From Janthinobacterium sp. BJB426 (GTDB lineage: Bacteria; Pseudomonadota; Gammaproteobacteria; Burkholderiales; Burkholderiaceae_D), in contig NZ_PDZL01000003.1 in NCBI RefSeq assembly GCF_002735705.1, positions 1 through 64,000 of the forward strand: a stretch of 64,000 nucleotides of DNA, written 5' to 3'. Below the pieces are notes generated by a model that saw only the letters and a list, made by a program, of their open reading frames with translations, was not told where the DNA came from and ran no database searches. This document shows, one piece after another, positions 44,240 to 53,688 of this stretch (position 1 is the stretch's first letter; the number at the start of each line of letters is the position of its first letter). Made by a program: the position numbers and the translations under genes.

Positions 44240-45355
44240 ATGGAAATTATGAATAACTGGAATCAATTTTTAACCGCCCAAGGCGCCCGCCCCGTTGCCA
44301 TCGATGGCGCGCCTGACAGCAGCGCTCCCCTCGCCGCCACCCCTATCGCCGATTTCGGCCAGTCCCTGACAGTGCCCCAGCTGCAAGACGGTTTTGTCGC
44401 GGCCATCACGGACCAGGGCTTGATCGGCTTGAACGGCGACGAGGCAGCCAGTTTCCTGCACGGCCAGCTGACCAACGATGTGGAACACCTGAGCCAGGAG
44501 CAAGTGCGCCTGGCCGGCTACTGCACGCCGAAGGGCCGGATGCTGGCCAGTTTCCTGATGTGGCGCAACGCCACCACCATTTATCTGCAATTGCCGCGCG
44601 CCATACAGCCAGCCATCCAGAAGCGCTTGCAGATGTTCGTGCTGCGCGCCAAGGCCAAGCTGCACGATGCGTCCTTTGACGACGCGAACCAGGTCGTCCT
44701 GGGCCTGGGCGGCAAACTTGCCAGCACGGCCCTGTCCGCCTGGTTCCCCACCCTGCCCGCCACGCCGTTCAGCAAGGTGGATAACCCGCTGGGCACGCTG
44801 CTGCGCGTGGCCGATGCCTTTGGCAGCGCCCGCTATGAATGGCTGACGTCGGCCACCACGGCGCGCGACGTGTGGCCGCAATTGACGCAACAGCTGGCCA
44901 AGGGCGGCAATGACGCCTGGCAATTATCGGAAATCCACGCGGGCATCCCGCAGATCACGGCCGCCACGCAAGAACAGTTCGTGCCGCAAATGGTCAACTT
45001 CGAGCTGCTGGGCGGCGTCAATTTCAAGAAAGGCTGCTACCCGGGCCAGGAAATCGTCGCGCGCAGCCAGTATCTGGGCAAGCTCAAGCGCCGCACCACC
45101 CTCGTCAGCATCGCCGATCCCTCTGCAGTGGCCGGCGGCGAACTGTTCGCCGTCAGCGATCCGGATCAGCCTTGCGGCATGCTCGTCAACGCCGCGCCCA
45201 ATGGGGAAGGCGGCATTGACGCCCTCGTCGAAATGAAGCTGGGGGCGATAGCAGAAGGTTCAAGCGCCGCCGGCGCCGTGCGCTACGGTTCGGCTCTGGG
45301 CGTTCACGTGCAGTTCCTGCCCATGCCTTACGTGCTCGACGCACTCGACTTGTGA
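44240..45355 (+). CDS. ygfZ: YgfZ folate-dependent iron-sulphur cluster protein
   Basis: A 371-residue GcvT-like protein. The family signature Lys-Gly-Cys-Tyr-x-Gly-Gln-Glu is present as KKGCYPGQEIVAR with Cys266. The N-terminal part has LIGLNGDEAASFLHGQLTNDV and GRMLASFLMWR. YgfZ uses tetrahydrofolate to support assembly or repair of certain Fe-S enzymes. Start ATG 44240 or ATG 44249 (MNNWNQF) are both possible. Followed closely by a DUF4936 gene (7 bases) and an NRDE gene, likely one transcript. Confidence 0.92.
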   Translation: MEIMNNWNQFLTAQGARPVAIDGAPDSSAPLAATPIADFGQSLTVPQLQDGFVAAITDQGLIGLNGDEAASFLHGQLTNDVEHLSQEQVRLAGYCTPKGRMLASFLMWRNATTIYLQLPRAIQPAIQKRLQMFVLRAKAKLHDASFDDANQVVLGLGGKLASTALSAWFPTLPATPFSKVDNPLGTLLRVADAFGSARYEWLTSATTARDVWPQLTQQLAKGGNDAWQLSEIHAGIPQITAATQEQFVPQMVNFELLGGVNFKKGCYPGQEIVARSQYLGKLKRRTTLVSIADPSAVAGGELFAVSDPDQPCGMLVNAAPNGEGGIDALVEMKLGAIAEGSSAAGAVRYGSALGVHVQFLPMPYVLDALDL

Positions 45356-45362
45356 GAATGCC

Positions 45363-45653
45363 ATGAAAGATTTGTACATTTACTATCAAGTGAAGGAAGA
45401 GCACGCCCAGGCGCTGGAAGCGCGGGTGCGTGCCTTGCAGGCGAAACTGGCGGCCGCGTCCGGCGTGGCGCCGCAATTGAAGCGCCGCCCTGACGCCAAG
45501 GATGGCTTGCAGACGTGGATGGAAATTTATCCCGTCGTCGGCGAAGGCTTTACGGAACTGCTGGCCAGCGCATCCGACGAAGCGGGCTTGCTGTCCCTGA
45601 CGGCCGGCGCGCGCCATACGGAAGTGTTCATGGATTTGCCTCCATGTGCCTGA
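45363..45653 (+). CDS. DUF4936 family protein
   Basis: A 96-residue protein recognised as DUF4936: LYIYYQVKEEHAQAL at the start, RPDAKDGLQTWMEIYP in the middle, and HTEVFMDLPPCA at the end. Ferredoxin-like small fold; function unknown. In beta-proteobacteria this family tends to occur beside ygfZ. Its 3' end overlaps the NRDE gene by 10 bases. Confidence 0.85.
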   Translation: MKDLYIYYQVKEEHAQALEARVRALQAKLAAASGVAPQLKRRPDAKDGLQTWMEIYPVVGEGFTELLASASDEAGLLSLTAGARHTEVFMDLPPCA

Positions 45654-46381
45654 TCGTTTTTGCCTGGAAAGTCAATCCGCACATCCCGCTGATTGCCGCC
45701 GCCAACCGCGACGAATTCTATGAACGCGCCAGCGCCCCCGCCGGCGCCTGGGCCGAACACCCGCAAGTGTATGCAGGCCGCGACCTGCAGGCGGGCGGCA
45801 GCTGGATGGGCATCACCCAAGCCGGCAGCGGCAGCTCGCGCTTTGCCGCCATCACGAATATCCGTAGCCCGCAAGACCGCGATCCGGACGCCCCCTCGCG
45901 CGGCGCCCTGGTGGCCGACTATCTGGCCGGCAACATGTCGCCGCAAGACTACATCGCGCAAATCCGCCCCGGCTGCACAGCCTACAACGGTTTTAATCTG
46001 GTGCTGGGCGATGCGGATACCCTGATCTGGTTTTCCAACCGGGGCGATGGCGATGCGCGCAATGGCCAGCCATTGGAACCGGGCATCTACGGCCTGTCGA
46101 ACGCCCTGCTCGACGCGCCGTGGCCGAAAGTCCTGAAGACCAAGGCCCAGTTCGCCAGCCTGCTGTGCCAGGGTGCGCCCGATGAAGCGTATTTCGACAT
46201 GCTGGCCGACACCACGCGCGCGCCCGACTTCCGCTTGCCGGACACGGGCGTGCCGCTCGACCTCGAACGCGTACTGTCCGCCGTCTGCATCGAAACGCCG
46301 GGCTACGGCACGCGCACTTCCACCGTTGTGAAACTGTTCCCGGACTCTCCCGGCGAATTGCATGAGCTGGTAATTCAGTAA
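45644..46381 (+). CDS. NRDE (TANGO2-like) family protein
   Basis: A 245-residue protein with the NRDE family hallmark MCLIVFAWKVNP (Cys2 could become the N-terminal nucleophile) and IAAANRDEFYERA, the Asn-Arg-Asp-Glu motif that names the family. Further conserved parts are GGSWMGI and GLSNALLDAPWPKV. The family belongs to the Ntn-hydrolase-like group; TANGO2 in animals is linked to haem and lipid trafficking, but the bacterial role is unclear. Start ATG 45644 overlaps the DUF4936 gene. Confidence 0.88.
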   Translation: MCLIVFAWKVNPHIPLIAAANRDEFYERASAPAGAWAEHPQVYAGRDLQAGGSWMGITQAGSGSSRFAAITNIRSPQDRDPDAPSRGALVADYLAGNMSPQDYIAQIRPGCTAYNGFNLVLGDADTLIWFSNRGDGDARNGQPLEPGIYGLSNALLDAPWPKVLKTKAQFASLLCQGAPDEAYFDMLADTTRAPDFRLPDTGVPLDLERVLSAVCIETPGYGTRTSTVVKLFPDSPGELHELVIQ

Positions 46382-46477
46382 TTCTTGCGGGGCCGGCACC
46401 GTCCGGCTCCGCCCTGTTTCCGCATCCCGTCCCTCCTGCGCGGCTTCCTTGCCTTGGCAAAACATCGTTCACGCAAA

Positions 46478-46509
46478 AAAAGAAAGCGCTTGCGCAAGCG
46501 CTTTCTTTT
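46478..46509. promoter_or_regulatory. Perfect 32-bp palindrome, candidate LacI-family operator / terminator
   Basis: Each half is AAAAGAAAGCGCTTGC, symmetrical with no loop. It contains AAGCGCTT twice, resembling half-sites of LacI-family operators, and lies 80 bases before the lacI-type start. It also sits about 97 bases after the NRDE stop and ends in TTTT, so it could terminate that transcript as well. Confidence 0.7.
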
Positions 46510-46588
46510 GTTTACGATAGCTTCAATCGCGGCGACACAGCCGCACACTATCGCAGCACACAATAATAAAAAAACCTCAGGAGACACC

Positions 46589-47596
46589 ATGGCCACCATG
46601 GAAGATGTAGCGCGGGCGGCGGACGTATCGCTGTCGACCGTCTCTCACGTAGTCAACGGCACCCGCAAGGTCAGCCCGAAAACCGTCGCCGCCGTCAACG
46701 CGGCCATGCAGCAGATCGGCTATGTGCCGAACATGCTGGCCCGCGCGCTGGCCGGTTCCTCGTCGGGCACCATCGGCGTTGCCATTTCCGCCTTCACCAA
46801 TCATTACTTCAGCGAAACCGTGCGCGCCATCGAGGCGGCCTGCACGCGCCATGGCTTGATGATGCTGTTTTCCGATACGCATGACGATCCCGAGCAGGAA
46901 CTCAAGGTGGTGCAGAACTTGCATCAGCGCCGGGTCGACGGCATCGTGCTGGCGCCGTCCGGCGATCCGCACAACCGCGCCCTCGACTATTTAACCAGCA
47001 ACAAGATCGCTTCCGTGCTGGTCGATCGCATGTCGCCACAAGCGTTCGACCAGGTGGGCGTGGAAAACGTCGAGGCGACGGCGCAACTGGTCAGCCATCT
47101 GATCGCGGCCCACGGCCACCGCCGCATCGGCTTCATTGCGGGCGCGCCCGGCCTGTCCACGACGGACGAGCGTATCGACGGCTACCGCCTGGCCTTGCAG
47201 CGCGCCAATATCACCTTCGATGCGGACCTGCTGCGCTCGGGCGATTCCAACCTGGAACGCAGCGGCGCGGCCACGCGCGAATTGCTGGCCTTACCCGCCG
47301 GACAGCGCCCGACAGCCATCGTGGCCGGCAATAACCTGATGACCATCGGCACCATGCATGCCTTGCGCGACGCCCACATTGCCGTACCGCAAGACGTCGC
47401 CCTGGCCGGCTTCGATGATTTCGACTGGGCCGATTATTTCAGCCCCCGCCTCACCGTGATGGCGCAGCCGCTGGAAGAGCTGGGCGCCATGGCCGTCGAC
47501 CTGCTGATCGAGCGCATCGCCCATCCCGGCCGTGACCAGCACGTGCAGCGCCTGTCGCCGACCTTGCGCGTACGCAATTCCTGCGGCTGCCCCTGA
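46589..47596 (+). CDS. LacI-family transcriptional regulator
   Basis: A 335-residue regulator. The N-terminal helix-turn-helix is MEDVARAADVSLSTVSHVVNG (landmark VARAADVSLSTVSHV), with the hinge NMLARALAGSSSGTIGV. The ligand domain follows the ribose-binding-protein fold (DGIVLAPSGDPH, GHRRIGFIAGAP, AGFDDFDWADYF). ATG 46589 has AGGAG 8-10 bases upstream. It leads a sugar kinase, transaldolase and ABC importer and probably represses this operon through the palindrome upstream. The sugar effector is not identifiable. Confidence 0.92.
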   Translation: MATMEDVARAADVSLSTVSHVVNGTRKVSPKTVAAVNAAMQQIGYVPNMLARALAGSSSGTIGVAISAFTNHYFSETVRAIEAACTRHGLMMLFSDTHDDPEQELKVVQNLHQRRVDGIVLAPSGDPHNRALDYLTSNKIASVLVDRMSPQAFDQVGVENVEATAQLVSHLIAAHGHRRIGFIAGAPGLSTTDERIDGYRLALQRANITFDADLLRSGDSNLERSGAATRELLALPAGQRPTAIVAGNNLMTIGTMHALRDAHIAVPQDVALAGFDDFDWADYFSPRLTVMAQPLEELGAMAVDLLIERIAHPGRDQHVQRLSPTLRVRNSCGCP

Positions 47597-47614
47597 CCTT
47601 TTACAGCAAACAAT

Positions 47615-49111
47615 ATGCATCCAGCGATTTCCCTCGGTATCGACCTCGGTACCTCTGAACTGAAAACCGTGCTGATGGACAGCACGGGCAAGGTGCGCGG
47701 CCAGGCTTCCGTGCGCATCGACACCAGCCGCCCGCAAGCAGGCTGGTCCGAACAGGCGCCGCAAGACTGGTGGGCCGCCTGCGTCAACGCGCTGGGCCAG
47801 CTGCGCGCCAGTTGGCCACAGGAATACGCACAGATCGCCTGCATCGGCCTGTCGGGCCAGATGCATGGCGCCGTGCTGCTCGATAGCAACGATAACGTGA
47901 TCCGCCCCGCCATCCTGTGGAACGATGCGCGCGCCGAAGCCGAGGCGGCCAGCCTGGCGCGCGACTATCCCGCGTATGCGGACGTGACGGGCAGCCTGCC
48001 CATGGCAGGCCTGACGGCGCCGAAACTGCTGTGGCTGCAAACGCACGAGCCAGATGCCTTTGCCGCCATCGCCTGCCTGCTGTCGCCGAAAGACTATCTG
48101 CGCCTGCGCTTGACGGGGATCAAACTGACGGACATGTCCGACGCGGCTGGCACCTTGTGGCTGGACGAGGCCAGCCGTGCCTGGTTCGCCCCCATGCTGG
48201 CCGCCTGCGGCCTGGCCCTGGCACAGATGCCGGCGCTGGCCGAAGGCGACGCCGCCACGGGCACGGTACTGGCAGCCATGGCAGACAAGCTGGGCTTGCC
48301 AGCAAACGTGGTGGTGGCGGGCGGCGGCGGCGACAACCCCGTCTCGGCCGTGGGCATCGGCGCCGTCAATGGCGGCGACAGTTTTATCTCGCTGGGCACC
48401 AGCGCCGCCATCGTTTCAGTCACAGAACAGCCTTTGGGCAATCCGGCCGGCGGCGTGCACAGCTTTTGCCACGCCCTGCCCGGCCGCTGGTATGCGATGG
48501 GCGCGATCCTGTCGGGTGCCAGCTGCCTGCGCTGGGCGACGGGCGTGCTGGGCCAGTCCGACGAGGCAGCCCTGCTGGCGCTGGTGGAAGCGGACTTACC
48601 GCTCGATACTCCCGTCGCCCCGTCCGCGCCCCTGTTCCTGCCGTATCTGTCGGGCGAGCGCACGCCGTATAACGACCCGCAAGTGCGCGGCGCCTTCTTG
48701 CAGCTGGGCCATGACAGCACGCCGGCGCAGCTCGGCTACGCCGTGCTCGAAGGCGTGGCCTTCGCCTTGCGCGACGCCATGGCGGCCGTCACGTCGACAG
48801 GTGCCGTCGTTCCCCACTGCATGCTGGTGGGCGGCGGCGCACGCAGCCAGTACTGGGCGCAATTGCTGGCCAATGTGCTGGGACGCGAAATGCGCACCCT
48901 GCACAACAGCGAATTGTCGGCCAGCCTGGGTGCGGCCAAGCTGGGCTTTGCCGCCATCGGTGACGCCAGCCTGCTGACGCAAGGGTTACCCATCAAAAAC
49001 ACTTTCTTGCCCGATGCCGCGCACAGCGCAGCCTTGAGCATCCGTTACGGCCGCTACCGTAGCCTGTTTCCCGCCGTGCAAGCCTTGCACCAACTCAGTG
49101 ATAAGGAATAG
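47615..49111 (+). CDS. xylB: Xylulokinase-type FGGY carbohydrate kinase
   Basis: A 498-residue FGGY kinase most like Xyl[18 protein letters not shown] (phosphate-binding loop 1), [15 protein letters not shown] with the GQMHG that marks xylulokinases, [45 protein letters not shown] and [17 protein letters not shown]. The reaction would be ATP-dependent phosphorylation of D-xylulose to xylulose-5-phosphate. No isomerase or polyol dehydrogenase that would make xylulose lies in the operon, so a different ketose is possible. Starts 18 bases after the regulator, with no clear ribosome binding site. Confidence 0.85.
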   Translation: MHPAISLGIDLGTSELKTVLMDSTGKVRGQASVRIDTSRPQAGWSEQAPQDWWAACVNALGQLRASWPQEYAQIACIGLSGQMHGAVLLDSNDNVIRPAILWNDARAEAEAASLARDYPAYADVTGSLPMAGLTAPKLLWLQTHEPDAFAAIACLLSPKDYLRLRLTGIKLTDMSDAAGTLWLDEASRAWFAPMLAACGLALAQMPALAEGDAATGTVLAAMADKLGLPANVVVAGGGGDNPVSAVGIGAVNGGDSFISLGTSAAIVSVTEQPLGNPAGGVHSFCHALPGRWYAMGAILSGASCLRWATGVLGQSDEAALLALVEADLPLDTPVAPSAPLFLPYLSGERTPYNDPQVRGAFLQLGHDSTPAQLGYAVLEGVAFALRDAMAAVTSTGAVVPHCMLVGGGARSQYWAQLLANVLGREMRTLHNSELSASLGAAKLGFAAIGDASLLTQGLPIKNTFLPDAAHSAALSIRYGRYRSLFPAVQALHQLSDKE

Positions 49112-49113
49112 TA

Positions 49114-50064
49114 ATGAATCAGCTGCAACAATTGAAACAACACAGCACCGTCGTCGCCGACACGGGCGACTTCCTGCAACTGGCGCGCTTCGCGCCGCAA
49201 GACGCCACCACCAACCCGTCGCTGATTTTAAAAGCCGTGCTGCAGCCCGATTACGCGCCCTTGCTGGAAAGCACGGTCGCCGCGCACAAGCACGCTGCGC
49301 TGGACGATATCGTCGACCAGGTGCTGGTGCGCTTCGGCCTGGAAATCTTGAAGGTAGTGCCGGGTCGCGTATCGACGGAAGTCGATGCCCGTCTGAGCTT
49401 TGACCGCGATGCCACGGTCGCCCGCGGGCGCCGCCTGATCGCCCTGTACGAGCAAGCCGGCATCCAGCGCGAGCGCGTGCTGATCAAGGTTGCCGCCACC
49501 TGGGAAGGCATCCAGGCAGCGCGCGAGCTGGAAAAAGACGGCATCTTTTGCAACCTGACCCTGCTGTTCGCGTTTTGCCAGGCCGTTGCCTGCGCCGACG
49601 CGAAAGTGCGCCTGATTTCGCCGTTTGTGGGCCGCATCTACGACTGGCATAAAAAATCGCTGGGCGCGGCATGGGACGAAGCGGCGCGCAGCCTGTCCAA
49701 CGATCCAGGTGTACAGTCGGTCACGCGCATCTTCAATTACTACAAACAACATGGCATCGCCACGCAAGTGATGGGCGCCAGCTTCCGCAACGTGGGGCAG
49801 ATCACGGCCCTGTCCGGCTGCGACTTGCTGACCATTAGCCCCGACTTGCTGGCCAAGCTCGAAGCGCTTGACGCACCATTCGAGCGCGCCCTGGGCGGGG
49901 ACCTGGGCGCGGCGCAGCCGGCCATCACGTATGACGAAGCGGCTTTCCGCTACGCCTTGAACGACGACGCGATGGCGACAGAGAAACTTGCCGAAGGCAT
50001 CCGCGGCTTTGCCGTCGATGCGGGCAAGCTGGACGCCATGATCGAGAAATTACGCAATCAATAA
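49114..50064 (+). CDS. tal: Transaldolase (TalB type)
   Basis: A 316-residue transaldolase, the length of E. coli TalB. The Schiff-base lysine is Lys125 in [15 protein letters not shown], and [22 protein letters not shown] and [12 protein letters not shown] are further family motifs. It moves a three-carbon unit between sedoheptulose-7-phosphate and glyceraldehyde-3-phosphate in the non-oxidative pentose phosphate pathway. AAGGA precedes ATG 49114, only 2 bases after the kinase stop. Its place in a sugar-import operon would help channel pentose phosphates to glycolysis. Confidence 0.93.
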   Translation: MNQLQQLKQHSTVVADTGDFLQLARFAPQDATTNPSLILKAVLQPDYAPLLESTVAAHKHAALDDIVDQVLVRFGLEILKVVPGRVSTEVDARLSFDRDATVARGRRLIALYEQAGIQRERVLIKVAATWEGIQAARELEKDGIFCNLTLLFAFCQAVACADAKVRLISPFVGRIYDWHKKSLGAAWDEAARSLSNDPGVQSVTRIFNYYKQHGIATQVMGASFRNVGQITALSGCDLLTISPDLLAKLEALDAPFERALGGDLGAAQPAITYDEAAFRYALNDDAMATEKLAEGIRGFAVDAGKLDAMIEKLRNQ

Positions 50065-50128
50065 GTTTGCACCCCGTTTTTACCCGTAGCACCGTTTGTT
50101 TTTACAATAAAAACCCTTGGAGATCCTC

Positions 50129-51064
50129 ATGAAAAAAGTCATTACCGCCTCCCTGCTGCTGTCCGCCGCCTGTGGCGCTTTCGCTGCTGACAAACCGCTG
50201 AAATCGATCGGCGTGAGCGTGGGCGACCTGGCCAACCCGTTTTTTGTCGCCATCGGCCGCGGCGCGGAAGAAAGCGCGAAAAAGCTCGGCGGCCCTGGCG
50301 TGAAAGTCACCACAGTGTCCAGCAAGTATGACCTGAACACCCAGGTGGACCAGATCGAGAACTTCATCGCCAACAAGACCGACATCATCATCCTGAACGC
50401 CGTCGACTCCAAGGGAATCGCGCCAGCCATCAAGAAAGCGCGCAATGCGGGCGTGGTCGTGATCGCCGTTGACGTGGGCGCCGTGGGCGCTTCGGCCACC
50501 GTGATGTCCGACAACACCATGGCTGGCGACGTGTCGTGCGCCTACCTGGCCAAGCAGATCGGCGGCAAAGGCAATGTGGTGATTTTGAACGGCCCGCCGG
50601 TCACGTCCGTGATCGACCGCGTGAATGGCTGCAAGAAAACCCTGGCCGCGTTCAAGGATATCAAGATCCTGTCCGACAACCAGAACGCGGGCGGCAGCCG
50701 CGACGGCGGCATGACCGTGATGTCGAATTTGCTGACGGCCCATCCGAAGATCGACGGCGTGTTCGCCATCAATGATCCGACCGGTATCGGCGCCGAACTG
50801 GCGATCAAGCAATCGAAGCGCACGGACGTGAAACTGATCACGGCAGTCGATGGCGCGCCCGATGGCCAGAACGCCCTGAAAAACAAGGCCGGCCTGTTTG
50901 CCGCCACCTCGGCGCAAAACCCGTACCGCATGGCAACGGACGCCGTGCAGATGGGCTACGACATCATGAACGGCCGCACGCCGAAGCAAACCATGGTGCT
51001 GTTGCCGACCCCGGCCATCACCAAGGAAAACGTCGCCACCTACACGGGCTGGGTAAAGAACTGA
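50129..51064 (+). CDS. Sugar ABC transporter substrate-binding protein (ribose type)
   Basis: A 311-residue periplasmic binding protein. The signal peptide MKKVITASLLLSAACGAFA-A is followed by a peripla_BP_4 domain: IGVSVGDLANPFFVAIGRGAEE, DIIILNAVDSKGIAPAI, GVFAINDPTGIGAELAI. The last shows the ribose-binding-protein pattern. Binding of a pentose or related sugar is likely but the residues do not fix which. Start ATG 50129 has GGAGA upstream. It is followed by a stable hairpin and then the ATPase gene. Confidence 0.9.
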   Translation: MKKVITASLLLSAACGAFAADKPLKSIGVSVGDLANPFFVAIGRGAEESAKKLGGPGVKVTTVSSKYDLNTQVDQIENFIANKTDIIILNAVDSKGIAPAIKKARNAGVVVIAVDVGAVGASATVMSDNTMAGDVSCAYLAKQIGGKGNVVILNGPPVTSVIDRVNGCKKTLAAFKDIKILSDNQNAGGSRDGGMTVMSNLLTAHPKIDGVFAINDPTGIGAELAIKQSKRTDVKLITAVDGAPDGQNALKNKAGLFAATSAQNPYRMATDAVQMGYDIMNGRTPKQTMVLLPTPAITKENVATYTGWVKN

Positions 51065-51084
51065 TCTGCCTGACCTGAACCACG

Positions 51085-51116
51085 TGGCGCCGCCAGCCAG
51101 TTGGCAGGCGGCGCCA
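51085..51116. promoter_or_regulatory. Intercistronic stem-loop after the binding-protein gene
   Basis: TGGCGCCGCC and GGCGGCGCCA pair perfectly; inside them GCCA-GT-TGGC pairs again after one A-A mismatch. Stable stems in this place commonly protect the binding-protein message from 3' exonucleases, giving more binding protein than transporter. There is no T-run. Confidence 0.6.
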
Positions 51117-51141
51117 GTTTCACAAGCAAGGAAGGACAGTC

Positions 51142-52641
51142 ATGAGCGACGATATTATTTTTGAAATGCGCGGCATCGAGAAGCGCTTTGGCGCCACGCG
51201 CGCGCTGCGCGGCGTGCACCTGACGGTGCGCAGCGGCGAAATCCATGCCGTGATGGGCGAAAACGGCGCCGGCAAGAGCACCCTGATGAAAATCCTGTCG
51301 GGCGTGTACACACCGGATGCGGGCGAAATCATACTCGACGGTAAACCGATTCGTATCCGCAACCCGGGCGAGGCACGCGCGCTGGGCATCAACCTGATCT
51401 ACCAGGAATTGAGCGTGGCCAAGAACATGACGGTGGCGCAGAACGTCTTCATGGGCAGCGAGCCGCAAGGACCGTTCTGGACCGTCAAGGGCGGCGAAAT
51501 GCGCGCGCGCACGAACGCCATCCTGGCCGACCTCGGTTCCCGCTTCGACGCCGACACCATGGTGTCATCGCTGTCGATTGCCGAGCAGCAACAGGTGGAA
51601 ATCGCCCGCGCCCTCGTGCATGAAAGCCGCATCCTGATCATGGACGAGCCCACTGCCGCCCTGTCCGACCGGGAAACAGAACAATTGTTCCGCATCATCG
51701 AAGAACAGCGCGACAAGGGCCTGGCCGTGCTCTACATCAGCCACCGCATGGCCGAAGTGGAACGCCTGGCGCGCCGCATCACGGTGCTGCGCGACGGCGC
51801 CTATGTGGGCGAGCTGGGCAAGGATGAGCTGGATCAAAAGAAAGTCGTGCAAATGATGGTGGGCCGCCCTGCCGATGACTTTTATTCGCACCAGCGCCGC
51901 ACGACGCGCGGTGCCGAGCGCTTGCGCGTGGAAAACGTGGGCGGCGGCAAGGTCAAGCCCGCCTCGTTCGCCCTGCATGCGGGGGAAGTAACGGGACTGG
52001 CCGGCCTCGTCGGCGCAGGCCGCACGGAACTGGCGCGCCTGATCTTTGGCGCCGACAAGAAACAATCAGGGCAAGTGTGGCTCGATGGCCAGGAAGTGCA
52101 TATCCACCGGCCGCTGGCGGCCATCCGCCACGGCATCGGTTACCTGCCGGAAGACCGCAAGAGCCTGGGCCTGTTCATGCAATTGTCGGCCATGGAAAAC
52201 ATGTCGATGAATATCCTGTCCAGGCATTCGACGGCGGGCGTGGTCAACCGTGGCGCCCTGACCCAGCTCACGCGCGAGGCGATCAGCAACCTCAACGTGA
52301 AGGTATCGGGGCCGGACGGCATCGTCGGCGGGCTGTCCGGCGGTAACCAGCAGAAAGTCTTGCTGGCGCGCTGGCTGGCCATCGCGCCGAAAGTGCTCAT
52401 CCTCGACGAACCGACGCGGGGCGTGGACGTGGGCGCGAAGAGCGAAATCTACAAGATCATCCACCAGTTGGCGGACGCGGGCACGGCCGTGCTGTGCATT
52501 TCCAGCGAATTGGCCGAGCTGGTCGGCATTTGCGACCGCGTGATGGTGATGTGCGAAGGCAGGCTCACCGGCGAAGTCACGGGCGACGACATCACGCAGG
52601 AAAACATCCTTGCCTATGCCACGCTGCAAGAAGCGGCATAA
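51142..52641 (+). CDS. Sugar ABC transporter ATP-binding protein (RbsA/XylG type)
   Basis: A 499-residue tandem ATPase. First domain: MGENGAGKSTLMKIL (Walker A), LSIAEQQQVEIARALV, LIMDEPTAALS (Walker B). Second domain: degenerate P-loop GLVGAGRTELARLIFG, signature LSGGNQQKVLLARWL and LILDEPTRGVDVGAK. This double-cassette architecture is specific for ribose/xylose/galactose-type importers. It hydrolyses ATP on the cytoplasmic face for the permease encoded next. Confidence 0.93.
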   Translation: MSDDIIFEMRGIEKRFGATRALRGVHLTVRSGEIHAVMGENGAGKSTLMKILSGVYTPDAGEIILDGKPIRIRNPGEARALGINLIYQELSVAKNMTVAQNVFMGSEPQGPFWTVKGGEMRARTNAILADLGSRFDADTMVSSLSIAEQQQVEIARALVHESRILIMDEPTAALSDRETEQLFRIIEEQRDKGLAVLYISHRMAEVERLARRITVLRDGAYVGELGKDELDQKKVVQMMVGRPADDFYSHQRRTTRGAERLRVENVGGGKVKPASFALHAGEVTGLAGLVGAGRTELARLIFGADKKQSGQVWLDGQEVHIHRPLAAIRHGIGYLPEDRKSLGLFMQLSAMENMSMNILSRHSTAGVVNRGALTQLTREAISNLNVKVSGPDGIVGGLSGGNQQKVLLARWLAIAPKVLILDEPTRGVDVGAKSEIYKIIHQLADAGTAVLCISSELAELVGICDRVMVMCEGRLTGEVTGDDITQENILAYATLQEAA

Positions 52642-52665
52642 AAATAATCATTCAGGAGATTCAAC

Positions 52666-53676
52666 ATGACAACGAGTACCACCAGCGGCGCCGCGCGCGC
52701 CGGCGAACCCTTCAATGCCTCGAACCTGATGCGCCGCCTGGGCATGCTGCCCGTGCTGGTGGTGCTCTACCTGGCCATGTACGGCCTGACCGTGTATTTC
52801 TCGGCCGACGGCACGTCGACGTTCATGACCAGCAATAACACCATGAACATCTTCCGCCAGGTGTCGATCAACATCGTGCTGGCGTCCGGCATGACCTTCG
52901 TCATCTTGACCAGCGGCATCGATTTGTCCGTCGGCTCCGTGCTGGCGGTCTCGGCCGTGGCAGGCATGCTAATGTCGCTGTCGGCCCAGTTCGCCGGCTT
53001 CTCGATTCCCGCCTTCCTCATCGTCGGCCTGCTGCTGGGCGCGCTCAATGGCGTGCTGGTCGCCCTCGTCGGCCTGAATCCCTTTGTCGTGACCCTGGGT
53101 ACCATGACGGCCCTGCGCGGCGCCGCCTACCTGCTGGCCGACGGTACCAGCGTGCTGAACACGGAAATCCCGAGCTTCGAATGGATGGGCAACGGCAGCT
53201 TCCTGGCCGTGCCCTGGCTGATCTGGCTGGCGGCGGCCGTCGTCGTGCTGACGTGGTTTATTTTGCGCAAGACAACCCTGGGCCTGCATATCTACGCCGT
53301 CGGCGGCAATATCCAGGCGGCACGTTTGACGGGTATCAAGGTCGGCCTCGTGCTGATGTTTGTCTACACGATCAGCGGCCTGTTTGCGGGCCTGGGCGGC
53401 GCCATGTCGGCCAGCCGTCTGTATGCGGCCAACGGCAACTGGGGCACAGGTTATGAACTCGATGCGATTGCGGCCGTCGTGCTCGGTGGCACCAGCCTGA
53501 TGGGCGGCGTGGGTTCCGTCTGGGGTACCGTCATCGGCGCCCTGATCATCGGCGTGATGAACAACGGCTTGACGATCCTGGGACTGTCGTCGTTCTGGCA
53601 GTATGTGGCGAAAGGTGTCGTGATCGTGCTGGCCGTGATCCTCGACAAATGGCGCCAGTCGCACGCGCAGAACTGA
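52666..53676 (+). CDS. Sugar ABC transporter permease (RbsC/XylH type)
   Basis: A 336-residue inner-membrane permease with about ten helices. Family landmarks: ILTSGIDLSVGSVLA, GLNPFVVTLGTM, YAVGGNIQAARLTGIKV and VVLGGTSLMGGVGSVWGTVIGALIIGVMNNGL (landmarks GGTSLMGG and GTVIGALIIG). RBS AGGAG precedes the start. It is the last gene of the operon; a perfect hairpin follows 12 bases after the stop. Confidence 0.93.
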   Translation: MTTSTTSGAARAGEPFNASNLMRRLGMLPVLVVLYLAMYGLTVYFSADGTSTFMTSNNTMNIFRQVSINIVLASGMTFVILTSGIDLSVGSVLAVSAVAGMLMSLSAQFAGFSIPAFLIVGLLLGALNGVLVALVGLNPFVVTLGTMTALRGAAYLLADGTSVLNTEIPSFEWMGNGSFLAVPWLIWLAAAVVVLTWFILRKTTLGLHIYAVGGNIQAARLTGIKVGLVLMFVYTISGLFAGLGGAMSASRLYAANGNWGTGYELDAIAAVVLGGTSLMGGVGSVWGTVIGALIIGVMNNGLTILGLSSFWQYVAKGVVIVLAVILDKWRQSHAQN

Positions 53677-53688
53677 TTGTGCTGGTGG

